Positions 22,125 to 29,728 of a stretch of DNA of 33,189 bases are shown here, piece after piece (within the stretch, counting starts at the first letter, position 1; each line of letters begins with the position of its first letter). Source of the DNA: Chloroflexota bacterium (GTDB lineage Bacteria; Chloroflexota; Ktedonobacteria; Ktedonobacterales; JACDGC01); the NCBI GenBank assembly GCA_021778805.1, contig JAJYBV010000031.1:1-33189 (forward strand). Reading direction: 5' to 3'. Position numbers and translations under genes: made by a program. Under the pieces are notes generated by a model. It saw only the letters and a program-made list of their open reading frames with translations, did no database searches and was not told the DNA's origin.

Positions 22125-23081
22125 ATGCAACAACTATTACCAGATGCGAAAGATCCGGAAACATTAGCCGTCAATCGCAGAATAGCCGAGGCGCAAGCTT
22201 TAACCAACGGCTCGCAAGACGCGCTGATCATTAGCCATGTTAGTAAACATTTTACTAAAGGAAGCAACGGTCCGCTTTATTATTTAAAAAAAATGCTGCG
22301 GCCCTCCCAAAAAACACCACCGCACTCACATCAGCGGGTTATCCGCGCATTAGATGATGTTTCACTCAACGTAAAACGTAATACTATTATTGGGGTATTA
22401 GGATCTAACGGCTCAGGTAAATCGACACTGATCCGGGCAATTTCAACTCTGCTTATCCCCGATAAGGGCAGCGTGAAAGTATTCGATCACGATGTTATTA
22501 CCGAACGCGATACTGTGCAGCGGCTCATAAATAGGGTAAGTGTAGAAGCGTCATTTTTCCGCAGACTTAGCCCCATTGAAAATTTAATGTACTCGGCGCG
22601 GCTGTATAACGTCCCCGGTTCAGAAGCGCGCAAGCAAATTCATGCTTTGCTGGACCGTTTAGGCATACGCAAAGAGCGCCGCAACCACCCGATTGAAGAT
22701 ATGTCGCGCGGCATGCAGCAGAAAGTCGCTATTGCTCGCGCCTTTCTTACATCACCAATATTATTGCTGCTGGATGAGCCAACAACCGGGTTGGATCCGC
22801 GTTCTAAAGCTGAAGTGCAGCAATTTATTTTGGAGTTGCGCGCCAATCACGACGCCACTATTTTGTTAACAACCCACGATATGGATGAAGCCGAAGCGCT
22901 GTGCGACTCTATCGCAATTATTGACAACGGCCGCATTGCCGCGCTGAACACCGCCGCGGAACTGCGCAAGCAAATTGGCGAGGAAATGGGCTTAAGCGGC
23001 CCCGCCACACTGCACGATGTGTTTATGTGGTATACCGGCCGCGCGTGGAAAGATGATGATGATGAAGATGATAATGAATAG
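22125..23081 (+). CDS. ABC-2 exporter ATP-binding protein
   Basis: A 318-residue ABC ATPase of the DrrA/CcmA-like exporter class. Walker A is GSNGSGKST, the signature MSRGMQQKVAIARA (with SRGMQ where many have SGGMQ), Walker B LLLLDEPTTGLDP, and the switch His is in LLTTHDMDEA. An N-terminal extension of about 45 residues precedes the domain and the C-terminus ends in a striking acidic tail (DDDDEDDNE). Start: ATG at 22125, the family-consistent start, with AGAGG about 11 bases upstream; the frame open from 21984 has no site. The permease begins 14 bp after its stop, with AGGAG between, so the two form an operon. Substrate unknown: drugs or a cell-envelope polymer are typical. Confidence 0.93.
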   Translation: MQQLLPDAKDPETLAVNRRIAEAQALTNGSQDALIISHVSKHFTKGSNGPLYYLKKMLRPSQKTPPHSHQRVIRALDDVSLNVKRNTIIGVLGSNGSGKSTLIRAISTLLIPDKGSVKVFDHDVITERDTVQRLINRVSVEASFFRRLSPIENLMYSARLYNVPGSEARKQIHALLDRLGIRKERRNHPIEDMSRGMQQKVAIARAFLTSPILLLLDEPTTGLDPRSKAEVQQFILELRANHDATILLTTHDMDEAEALCDSIAIIDNGRIAALNTAAELRKQIGEEMGLSGPATLHDVFMWYTGRAWKDDDDEDDNE

Positions 23082-23095
23082 GAGTAAATACAATC

Positions 23096-23944
23096 ATGCA
23101 GTCCTTTGGACATTCGGTTCAACGAAACAGCCGGGTAGCGCTGGCATTTTTAGAGCGCAACTTTAACCTTACAAAACGCTATTGGGCTTGGGAGCTGGTA
23201 TGGATAACCTATAATATTGTAAATGGTATTTCGGTTACCTATATCGCTGCCGGAGCCAACGCTGTAATACCTGGATTCCATATTTCGCAAAGTCAGTTAA
23301 ACACTGCTATATTGGTCCTGGTCATCGGTACTGCGGTATGGTCATATATTTCAACATGCTTTGATGATGTTGCCATGCTGTTTACTATTGAAAAATGGGA
23401 AGGCACACTTGAATACACCTTCATGGCGCCAATCAAACGCATAACTATGATGTTTGGCGCCAGCGTTTACGCCGTCATTCACGGATTCGTGCTGACCGCA
23501 ATTCAATTGGTAGTTATGGCGATGTTCTTTCACATTGATTTAAGTCAAGCCAATTTCTGGACAGCAATCATCATATTGCTGCTGGGCACAGCGTCATTCG
23601 TTGGGTTTGGCTTTATCACCTCGGTGCTGCCTATGCTGTTTACCGAATATGGTGATAAAATGGGGTTCATCGTTCGATCCGTTATTTTATTGGTGTCTGG
23701 GGTATATTACCCGGTTACGGTATTGCCCAAGTGGATGCAAACGCTTTCAGCGATTTCTCCCGCGACATATGTTTTAGACGGATTGCGCCGCAGTTTAATC
23801 AATGGGCAGCCCATTTGGCAAATGTGGAGCAGTGTAATCATTCTGATTATTTCCGGCGCTGTATCCATACCTGCCGGGTTATGGGTCTTCCGAAAAGGCG
23901 AAGAATACGCTAAGCGAACCGGCAAATTAAAACGCAACGGTTAA
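23096..23944 (+). CDS. ABC-2 type transporter permease
   Basis: A 282-residue integral membrane protein of the ABC-2 family, the membrane half of the exporter encoded just upstream. Five or six transmembrane segments are visible, among them about 27-50 (WELVWITYNIVNGISVTYIAA), 65-85, 122-150 (FVLTAIQLVVMAMFF), 158-180 (FWTAIIILLLGTASFVGFGF) and 200-220, with the last near 250-270. The segment VLPKWMQTLSAISPATYVLDGLR before the last helix is typical of ABC-2 permeases. Start: ATG at 23096 with TAGGAG about 11 bases upstream. It should dimerise with the ATPase. Exported substrate not predictable. Confidence 0.92.
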   Translation: MQSFGHSVQRNSRVALAFLERNFNLTKRYWAWELVWITYNIVNGISVTYIAAGANAVIPGFHISQSQLNTAILVLVIGTAVWSYISTCFDDVAMLFTIEKWEGTLEYTFMAPIKRITMMFGASVYAVIHGFVLTAIQLVVMAMFFHIDLSQANFWTAIIILLLGTASFVGFGFITSVLPMLFTEYGDKMGFIVRSVILLVSGVYYPVTVLPKWMQTLSAISPATYVLDGLRRSLINGQPIWQMWSSVIILIISGAVSIPAGLWVFRKGEEYAKRTGKLKRNG

Positions 23945-24025
23945 TGCGCCGCGCCGCAAGATACGCTTCACCTCTGTTGGAAAATTTCAATCAGCGGCGT
24001 AAACGCAGTGGCGCATGTAAACAGC

Positions 24026-24048
24026 GGATCTGGCTTTATACCAGATCC
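24026..24048. other. Hairpin upstream of hflX
   Basis: GGATCTGG (24026-24033) and CCAGATCC (24041-24048) are perfect 8-bp arms with a 7-base loop. There is no T-run, so it is unlikely to be an intrinsic terminator for the ABC exporter. It could affect the 5' end of the hflX message. Confidence 0.4.
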
Positions 24049-24096
24049 CTGCCTGCATAAACTGGCATATAGCAAATTATACATACGAGGATAGTT

Positions 24097-25410
24097 ATGT
24101 CGAATATTTTTGATTGGCAAAAACCGCAGGAACGCGCTTTTCTTATTGCGGTCAATTCCAAAAAAGCCGACACTCACTGGAGTGTGGAAGATTCCTTATC
24201 GGAATTGGCTTCCTTGGCAAAAACCGCCGGCGCCGAAGTTGTGGGAACTGCGGTGCAGCAGCTGGAAAAGCCCGACCCGCGCACTTATTTTGGCAAAGGC
24301 CGCGCCGAGGAATTAGTTGGATTGTGCAGCGCTGTAGACGCTTCACTGATCATCGCAGATGATGAATTAACACCAAATCAACAGCTGCACCTTGAAGAAA
24401 TTCTAAAGATGGATGTTATCGACCGCACCGCGCTGATATTAGATATTTTCGCGCTCCATGCGCAATCTCGCGAAGGACAGATGCAAGTGGAGCTGGCGCA
24501 ATACGAATATCAGCTGCCGCGGCTTTTGGGGCTGCGCAACCACCTTTCCCGGCAAGCCGGCGGCGCTATTGGCGGAGCTATCGGCACGCGCGGCCCAGGT
24601 GAAACGCGGCTGGAAGTTAATCGGCGGCGTGTGCGCGACCGCATCGCCGAATTAAAGCAGGAAATTAATCTCATCAGCCGGCATAGAGACTTGCAGCATA
24701 AACAGCGGAAATTTGATATGGTTCCTATTGTTGCGCTAGTTGGCTACACAAACGCCGGCAAATCGACGCTGTTTAATACCCTCACCTCAGCGGATGCCTT
24801 GGCGGAAAATATATTGTTTGCAACATTAGACCCCACTACCAGGCAATTACTGCTGCCCGGCCACCAAGAAGCGCTGCTAAGCGATACCGTAGGATTCATC
24901 CAAAAATTGCCGACAACATTGGTTTCGGCGTTCCGCGCCACTTTGGAAGAAGCCCGCCAAGCAGATTTGCTGCTGGAAGTGGTGGATGTTTCTCATGAAA
25001 ACGCCATTGAACAAAATTTAACCGTGTTTGATGTGCTGAAAAGCCTGAAATTGGATGATAAACCTCGGATTACCGCGCTGAATAAAATCGACGCTGTAAC
25101 AGACCGCGCTGCGATTGATACTTCCCTATACCAGAATCCAACACTGATTTCTGCGCACACCGGCGAAGGCAAACAGCAGCTTCTAGAGGCAATAAGCGCG
25201 CAATTAACCGCAAATATGCGGCCATTTCGCGCGTTTTTGCCGTTTCAACGCGGCGATTTGGTGGAAATTATTCATCGCCGCGGAGTAGTATCTAAAGAAG
25301 AATACGCCGCTGATGGCATACATATGGAGGGCCGCATACCGGCGCATTTAGAAAATTCTTTGCGGCAATACGCTTTGGAAGACGAATTGCGCGCTGCCGA
25401 AAATCTCTAA
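24097..25410 (+). CDS. hflX: GTPase HflX
   Basis: A 437-residue GTPase that binds the 50S subunit and splits stalled ribosomes under stress. The N-terminal HflX domain runs to about 200, including PDPRTYFGKGRAEEL, DDELTPNQQLHLEEI, DRTALILDIFA and RGPGETRLEVNRRRVRDRI. The G domain has G1 GYTNAGKST (about 214-222), G3 DTVGFIQKLP and G4 NKID, with a C-terminal subdomain of about 60 residues (FQRGDLVEIIHRRGVV). Length is normal. Start: ATG at 24097 with GAGGA 6-7 bases upstream. Its promoter is not evident, and the genes before and after are unrelated in function. Confidence 0.97.
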   Translation: MSNIFDWQKPQERAFLIAVNSKKADTHWSVEDSLSELASLAKTAGAEVVGTAVQQLEKPDPRTYFGKGRAEELVGLCSAVDASLIIADDELTPNQQLHLEEILKMDVIDRTALILDIFALHAQSREGQMQVELAQYEYQLPRLLGLRNHLSRQAGGAIGGAIGTRGPGETRLEVNRRRVRDRIAELKQEINLISRHRDLQHKQRKFDMVPIVALVGYTNAGKSTLFNTLTSADALAENILFATLDPTTRQLLLPGHQEALLSDTVGFIQKLPTTLVSAFRATLEEARQADLLLEVVDVSHENAIEQNLTVFDVLKSLKLDDKPRITALNKIDAVTDRAAIDTSLYQNPTLISAHTGEGKQQLLEAISAQLTANMRPFRAFLPFQRGDLVEIIHRRGVVSKEEYAADGIHMEGRIPAHLENSLRQYALEDELRAAENL

Positions 25411-25467
25411 GTTCACAAGACTTGCTTGCAAATATCGCGCTTTTGTGACACAATAGGGCCATAACAA

Positions 25468-25556
25468 TGATTTAATCAAGAAATGGCATTCATTTCGGTA
25501 TTTATTCAGATGCGAGTGATTACCATTTCTTAAATCAAGCAAATAATGTTGTTTGC
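25468..25556 (+). promoter_or_regulatory. Long inverted repeat, candidate regulatory RNA of the ECF transporter operon
   Basis: TGATTT (25468-25473), a 4-base bulge and AAGAAATGG (25478-25486) pair with CCATTTCTT (25523-25531) and AAATCA (25532-25537), giving 15 base pairs. The 36-nt apical part can form a further stem (CATTC with GAGTG). A second small stem, GCAAA (25539-25543) with TTTGC (25552-25556), covers an upstream ATG at 25546. This lies directly before the ECF S-component gene (start near 25588), so it may be a riboswitch-like leader. No consensus of a riboswitch class was recognised. Confidence 0.4.
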
Positions 25557-25587
25557 ATCAATTCATCCAAGAGGTATGATATTTCCT

Positions 25588-26187
25588 ATGTCAATGACTA
25601 CGACAGAACAGCGCAGCGGCCCATTCACGCTTTCAACTTCCCGCATAGTTACCGCGGCCGTGCTGATAGCTATCACACTAATACTCGGTTTCGTCCCAAA
25701 TCTTGGCTTTATTCCACTGCCAAATGCATTTGGCAGTGCAACTACCGAACATATCCCCACCATTTTAGGTTCGGTTTTAGAAGGCCCATTGGTTGGCGGA
25801 ATTACCGGATTAACCTTTGGTTTGCTTAGTTTTACTCGGGCAACCTTACCTTTATTTAAAGATCCTTGGGTGGCGATTCTTCCGCGTATTCTTATTGGTA
25901 TAACACCCTGGCTGGTATATCAGCCGCTAAAACATATTCAATCAGATTTCGCTGCCGGAGTTGCCGGTTTAGTCGGTTCACTCACAAATTCCTTTTTTGT
26001 GCTGTCTATAGCAGTCATCCGCGGATATGTTCCGATTCAATTAGTTTATACTGCGATTCCGCAGGTAATTGGTGAAGCAGTTTTGGCAATCATTGCCACA
26101 GTCGCAATCGTTCGCGCTGTTACCATTGTACGCAACCAAATGCTGTATGCGCCGGATAAAAAAGACCGCTCGAAAATGGAATATTAA
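25588..26187 (+). CDS. ECF transporter S component (substrate-binding)
   Basis: A 199-residue, six-helix membrane protein: the substrate-capturing S subunit of an energy-coupling-factor transporter. Hydrophobic helices include about 18-38 (IVTAAVLIAITLILGFVPNLG), 60-85 (GPLVGGITGLTFGLL), 105-120 (ILPRILIGITPWLVY), 125-145 (AAGVAGLVGSLTNSFFVL) and 160-185. It has features of the broad ECF_trnsprt family but not the BioY signature, so biotin is not indicated. The downstream biotin carrier gene hints otherwise, though only by context. Start: the ATG at 25588; AAGAGG lies about 13 bases upstream. A frame open to 25546 would give 14 more residues. It is 18 bp ahead of the ATPase gene in a compact operon. 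Confidence 0.85.
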   Translation: MSMTTTEQRSGPFTLSTSRIVTAAVLIAITLILGFVPNLGFIPLPNAFGSATTEHIPTILGSVLEGPLVGGITGLTFGLLSFTRATLPLFKDPWVAILPRILIGITPWLVYQPLKHIQSDFAAGVAGLVGSLTNSFFVLSIAVIRGYVPIQLVYTAIPQVIGEAVLAIIATVAIVRAVTIVRNQMLYAPDKKDRSKMEY

Positions 26188-26205
26188 TATTGGGGCAGAT
26201 GTCAC

Positions 26206-27993
26206 ATGATAGAATTACGTAACGTGACATTTCGGTATAATGCCCGCTTGAAAGACAGCGCTCCGGCAATTCAATCGCTGAATATGGTTTTTCATGAAGG
26301 CGAAATTGCCGCTGTGCTTGGTAAAAACGGATCAGGCAAAAGCACACTTTCCCGAATTATTTCAGGTATATTAAAACCGCAGTTTGGCGAAGCGCTGGTA
26401 GATGGTTATTCTACCAGCGTTCCCAAAGAAATGTGGGAAGTGCGCAGCCGCATTGGGATTGTTTTCCAAAACCCCGATGATCAAATTATATCCAATAATG
26501 TTTTAGATGAAATTGTTTTTGGTCCGGAAAATCTGGGCATACCTCGCAACGAAATTGAATCACGCATCCAAGAAATTTCTCAATTATTGCAGCTTGAATC
26601 GATAATAGATTACCCAATCCATGAATTAACCTATGGACAAAAACAGATGGTCGCCATTGCCGGCGTTTTGGCAATGAGGCCGCGCTATATGATTTTTGAT
26701 GAGCCTACTACATCCTTAGGCCCGGAACAAACCAAAGCGCTGATGCAAATCATTCAAAAGTTTGCGCGCGAATATCATCTAGGTGTTATTTATATCACCC
26801 ACAATATGGATGAGGTTCCGTTTTGTGACACCGTTTTTGTTATGGAAAACGGCAGCGTCGTCCGCCATGGCGCACCCAGCCAAATTTTTGCAGACGCTAT
26901 AGCCATGCGCCAATATGGGCTGGATATACCTGCGGTAACAGAGATATATCAGCGGATAAAAACCTCTTTGTCTGCATCCGCAGTTATGCCATTAAACGAA
27001 GAACAATTTGCGGATGTCTTTGTGCATAGCGCGCACATCACCAATCCAGAAACGACCGGGTCCACTTTCGGCAATTCTGAAAGCATACAAAAAAACGCCG
27101 AAGTTGCGTCGGCCATTATTGAAACAAAAGATGCGCGTTTTACCTATAAAGCTGGTACCCCGTTTGCCCAAATTGGTTTAGCCGGTATTACAATCCGTGT
27201 GCCGCAAGGCTCATTCATCGCCTGCGTTGGGCCAACCCGTTCCGGTAAATCTACTTTGCTGGATTCGTTTAACGGTGTGTTGAAACCGGGCCGCAATATG
27301 GTTTTTTACCAAGGAAAAGATATTCATACTCCCGGATATGATTTATCCGCGCTGCGAAAAGAAGTAGGCGTAGTTTTTCAATCACCGGATGCGCAAATTA
27401 TTAAAGATGTCGTCGGCAAAGATATTGCCTTTGGTTTGCGGCAATTAAAGCTTTCTTTAGCCGAATCGCGCCAAAGAGTGCAGGAAAGTTTAGAAAGTGT
27501 CGGTCTGAATTACGAAGAATTTCGCAATCGCTATACCTACACACTGAGCGGCGGCCAAAAAAGACGTGTCACCATTGCCGGCGCACTGGCGCTGCGCCCA
27601 AAAATATTGGCGCTGGATGAACCAACCGCAGGATTAGACCCGCAGGGCCGCGCCGAATTTTTGAACATGCTGCGGCAGTTGGGAAGCGAGCGCGGATTAA
27701 CCATCATCTACATGACCGCAAATCTGGAAGATATTATTGGGCTGGCCGATACTATCTACCTGCTGGAAAACGGCAAAGTTGTCATGAGCGGATCTCCCAA
27801 AGAAATTTTAGAGCACACCGATACAATCGCGCACATGAATATCGGATTGCCGGCGGTTACCCGCATCTCGACAGCAATTAAACGGCGAATACCAAATTTT
27901 GCCGAAAACTCGCTGAATTTGCATGAACTGGAAACCGCGCTGCTGCAATACGCCAGACCTAACAGCCAGGATAAAGGATTCAACTTGCTATGA
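26206..27993 (+). CDS. ECF transporter fused ATPase (A and A' domains in one chain)
   Basis: A 595-residue cytoplasmic protein of two ABC ATPase domains that power an ECF transporter. Domain 1 (about 1-270): Walker A GKNGSGKST (39-47), signature LTYGQ (141-145), Walker B YMIFDEPTTSLGP, switch His in YITHNMDE. Domain 2 (about 305-595): Walker A GPTRSGKST near 341, signature LSGGQKRR near 447, Walker B ILALDEPTAGLDP, but the switch residue is Ala505 (MTANLED) instead of His. A 40-residue linker joins them. Thus the signature of domain 1 is degenerate and the H-loop of domain 2 is lost, and these face each other in one composite site. ATG at 26206; the 3' end overlaps ecfT by 4 bp. Confidence 0.93.
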   Translation: MIELRNVTFRYNARLKDSAPAIQSLNMVFHEGEIAAVLGKNGSGKSTLSRIISGILKPQFGEALVDGYSTSVPKEMWEVRSRIGIVFQNPDDQIISNNVLDEIVFGPENLGIPRNEIESRIQEISQLLQLESIIDYPIHELTYGQKQMVAIAGVLAMRPRYMIFDEPTTSLGPEQTKALMQIIQKFAREYHLGVIYITHNMDEVPFCDTVFVMENGSVVRHGAPSQIFADAIAMRQYGLDIPAVTEIYQRIKTSLSASAVMPLNEEQFADVFVHSAHITNPETTGSTFGNSESIQKNAEVASAIIETKDARFTYKAGTPFAQIGLAGITIRVPQGSFIACVGPTRSGKSTLLDSFNGVLKPGRNMVFYQGKDIHTPGYDLSALRKEVGVVFQSPDAQIIKDVVGKDIAFGLRQLKLSLAESRQRVQESLESVGLNYEEFRNRYTYTLSGGQKRRVTIAGALALRPKILALDEPTAGLDPQGRAEFLNMLRQLGSERGLTIIYMTANLEDIIGLADTIYLLENGKVVMSGSPKEILEHTDTIAHMNIGLPAVTRISTAIKRRIPNFAENSLNLHELETALLQYARPNSQDKGFNLL

Positions 27994-28817
27994 TAGAAAT
28001 TTCGCGTGTTGTTACTATTGGGCAATATGTTCCGCAATCCAGTATCATCCATAAACTCGATCCGCGGATAAAAATTCTGGCAGCAGTGACTTTTATCATC
28101 GTCGCCTCTATTGTCAGCTCATTTACTGCGTTGGCGGCGCTTGCGCTTTTTACCATTGTACTGATACCAATTTCAAAACTAACCTTTCGCTTTATTCTTA
28201 TAACTCTGCGGCCAGCGCTGTTTTTTATAGCTTTTATGGGGATTTTCCAAATTCTTTTCTACCAGCAAACAAGCAATCAAGGTGTTCTTTGGAGCTGGTG
28301 GATTTTACACATTACAATCCAAGGCATCATCGCCAGCATTAAAATTGATATTCGGTCACTTCTATTCTATGTCTTCATTAATTTGATTACTTACACGACC
28401 ACGTTTGTTGAATTAACCGATGGCGCTGGCTCGCTGATGGCGCCCTTGCAAAAAATTGGTGTTCCCGTACAAGAGTATATGCTTACCATTATGATTGCTC
28501 TGAAATTTGTGCCGCTGTTTATCGAGCAATTAGAACAATCGATTAAAGCACAAGCAGCGCGCGGAGCTAGCATTGATAAGGGGAATTTTTTCATCCGCGC
28601 CATAAACATCAGCCAGCTGCTTATTCCGCTGGTGCTGAATGGCTTTCAGCGAGCGGAACATATGGCGGTAGCCTTAGAAGCGCGATCTTATCGCGGAGGT
28701 AAATATCGTACTAAATATCGGATTTTGCGCCTAAAACCTGTCGATATTACGGTTATGCTCTTTTTTGTGCTCATCATGGCGCTTACACTGTATATAAACA
28801 TCCGCTGGATGATATAA
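27990..28817 (+). CDS. ECF transporter transmembrane coupling protein EcfT
   Basis: A 275-residue membrane protein that links the ATPases to the S component. It starts SSIIHKLDPRIKILAAVTFIIVASIV, the usual first helix of the CbiQ/EcfT family, with four or five more helices (about 50-80, 88-110, 120-145, 250-270). The two cytoplasmic coupling motifs are visible: AQAARGA near 190 and ALEARSYRGG near 228, each containing the A-R-G/S core that inserts into the ATPases. The gene overlaps the fused ATPase gene by the ATGA arrangement. With its neighbours it makes a complete S-A/A'-T module. Confidence 0.93.
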   Translation: MIEISRVVTIGQYVPQSSIIHKLDPRIKILAAVTFIIVASIVSSFTALAALALFTIVLIPISKLTFRFILITLRPALFFIAFMGIFQILFYQQTSNQGVLWSWWILHITIQGIIASIKIDIRSLLFYVFINLITYTTTFVELTDGAGSLMAPLQKIGVPVQEYMLTIMIALKFVPLFIEQLEQSIKAQAARGASIDKGNFFIRAINISQLLIPLVLNGFQRAEHMAVALEARSYRGGKYRTKYRILRLKPVDITVMLFFVLIMALTLYINIRWMI

Positions 28818-28841
28818 TGAAATCGGAGGAGGGCTATTTTC

Positions 28842-29405
28842 TTGGGAAAGATATTTACCGTTCAAGTAAACGGCGCAGAACATCGGGTTGAAATAGAACC
28901 CGGCGAACATGGCATTTGGCAGGCTGTTATCGATGGTAAACCCGTCACTATCAACAAATATCAAGTTTCAAACGGACACACACATCTTTTAATCGAAAAC
29001 GCATCCTTCGATTTTTATATTTCGCATACTCCCGGCGAAACGCAAACTGTAGAACAACGATCTTATGATATTACTAATAGTGGTGTCCCGCACTCCGTTA
29101 TTATTTTCGATGAGCACCGGCGATCACTAACAAAATCAGTCTCGCGCGCAGGCGCAGGCGGCGATGTTGTGGTTAAAGCGCCTATGCCCGGTTTGGTTGT
29201 TTCAGTGCTGGTTGAACCAAATACAACCGTAGCCAAAAATCAGCGCATTGCCGTTCTGGAAGCAATGAAAATGCAAAATGATTTGTTGGCCCCGCGTGAT
29301 GGCGTTATCAGGTCTGTTGCCGTTACTGCCGGGCAAGCAGTTAACCAAGGGCAGCAACTTTTTGTCATCGGATCTCTCGAACAAACTGAACATTCCGGCG
29401 AATAA
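28842..29405 (+). CDS. Biotin/lipoyl carrier domain protein (BCCP-like)
   Basis: A 187-residue protein. The C-terminal biotinyl domain (about 107-178) has APMPGLVVSVLVEPNTTVAKNQRIAVLEAMKM, with Lys143 as the biotinylation site in the AMKM tetrapeptide, then NDLLAPRDGVIRSV. The N-terminal 100 residues (FTVQVNGAEHRVEIEP, DGKPVTINKYQ) look like the leading domain of pyruvate-carboxylase or propionyl-CoA-carboxylase alpha-chain biotin modules. A free biotinylated carrier would serve a carboxylase or decarboxylase. No biotin carboxylase or carboxyltransferase gene is in the window. Start: TTG at 28842 with GGAGGAGGG 8-9 bases upstream. It is only 24 bp after ecfT and so likely in the same operon. 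Confidence 0.9.
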   Translation: MGKIFTVQVNGAEHRVEIEPGEHGIWQAVIDGKPVTINKYQVSNGHTHLLIENASFDFYISHTPGETQTVEQRSYDITNSGVPHSVIIFDEHRRSLTKSVSRAGAGGDVVVKAPMPGLVVSVLVEPNTTVAKNQRIAVLEAMKMQNDLLAPRDGVIRSVAVTAGQAVNQGQQLFVIGSLEQTEHSGE

Positions 29406-29728
29406 TGTTCTAGTTGCTTCTTCTACGGAAAAATACTTACTATTCCGGCTGCGCCGGGCGCCGCAAAGGGGTTCACGCCACCCGGCTGCCTCTGCTGGGA
29501 GCAGCGGCATAGCATCATGGTTGGAACATGATGGAGAGGAAATGAAAGATTGTCAGCCAGCTCGACGTTCTTTCATCCTCTCTGTACTTGAGTATAAAAC
29601 ATTTGTTCCAAAATTACAATAGTTTTTATTAGTACTTTCTGACTATTTTTCCTTATCTTTCTTAGGTGATCTCAGTATTATTAATGATATACAAGAAATA
29701 TTTCAGCTAGTATGACTGAGGGGAAATT
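29406..29728. other. Intergenic region between carrier gene and histidine kinase
   Basis: A 323-bp gap. Most of its left half is taken up by the hairpin cluster 29454-29582. The right part is AT-rich and pyrimidine-rich (29595-29700) and should carry the kinase promoter, though no convincing -35/-10 pair is visible. No ORF of interest was found. Confidence 0.4.
29454..29582 (+). ncRNA. Candidate structured RNA (four consecutive hairpins)
   Basis: Four inverted repeats follow each other: CCGGG (29454-29458) with CCCGG (29481-29485); TGCCtCTGCT (29487-29496) with AGCAGcGGCA (29500-29509); ATCATG (29514-29519) with CATGAT (29527-29532); and GAGAGG plus ATGAAAGA (29534-29549) with TCTTTCAT and CCTCTC (29569-29582, two bulged As). 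Together these cover nearly all 129 nt with little unpaired sequence, unusual for spacer DNA. No T-run ends the last stem. It lies after the biotin-carrier gene and before the kinase gene; I recognise no RNA family. Confidence 0.45.

Noticed and set aside
23945-24096. Intrinsic terminator for the ABC exporter at the GGATCTGG hairpin
   Set aside because: The stem is good but no run of T follows on either strand.
27121-27993. The second ATPase half as a separate gene with a lost start
   Set aside because: The frame is continuous with the first half over a short linker and no start or stop separates them; fused EcfA-EcfA' proteins are known.
29454-29500. Possible tRNA or known riboswitch in the hairpin cluster (GGTTCACGCC segment)
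   Set aside because: No cloverleaf with D, anticodon and T arms can be drawn, and the consensus sequences of the cobalamin, TPP, SAM, glycine and c-di-GMP riboswitches that I know do not fit.
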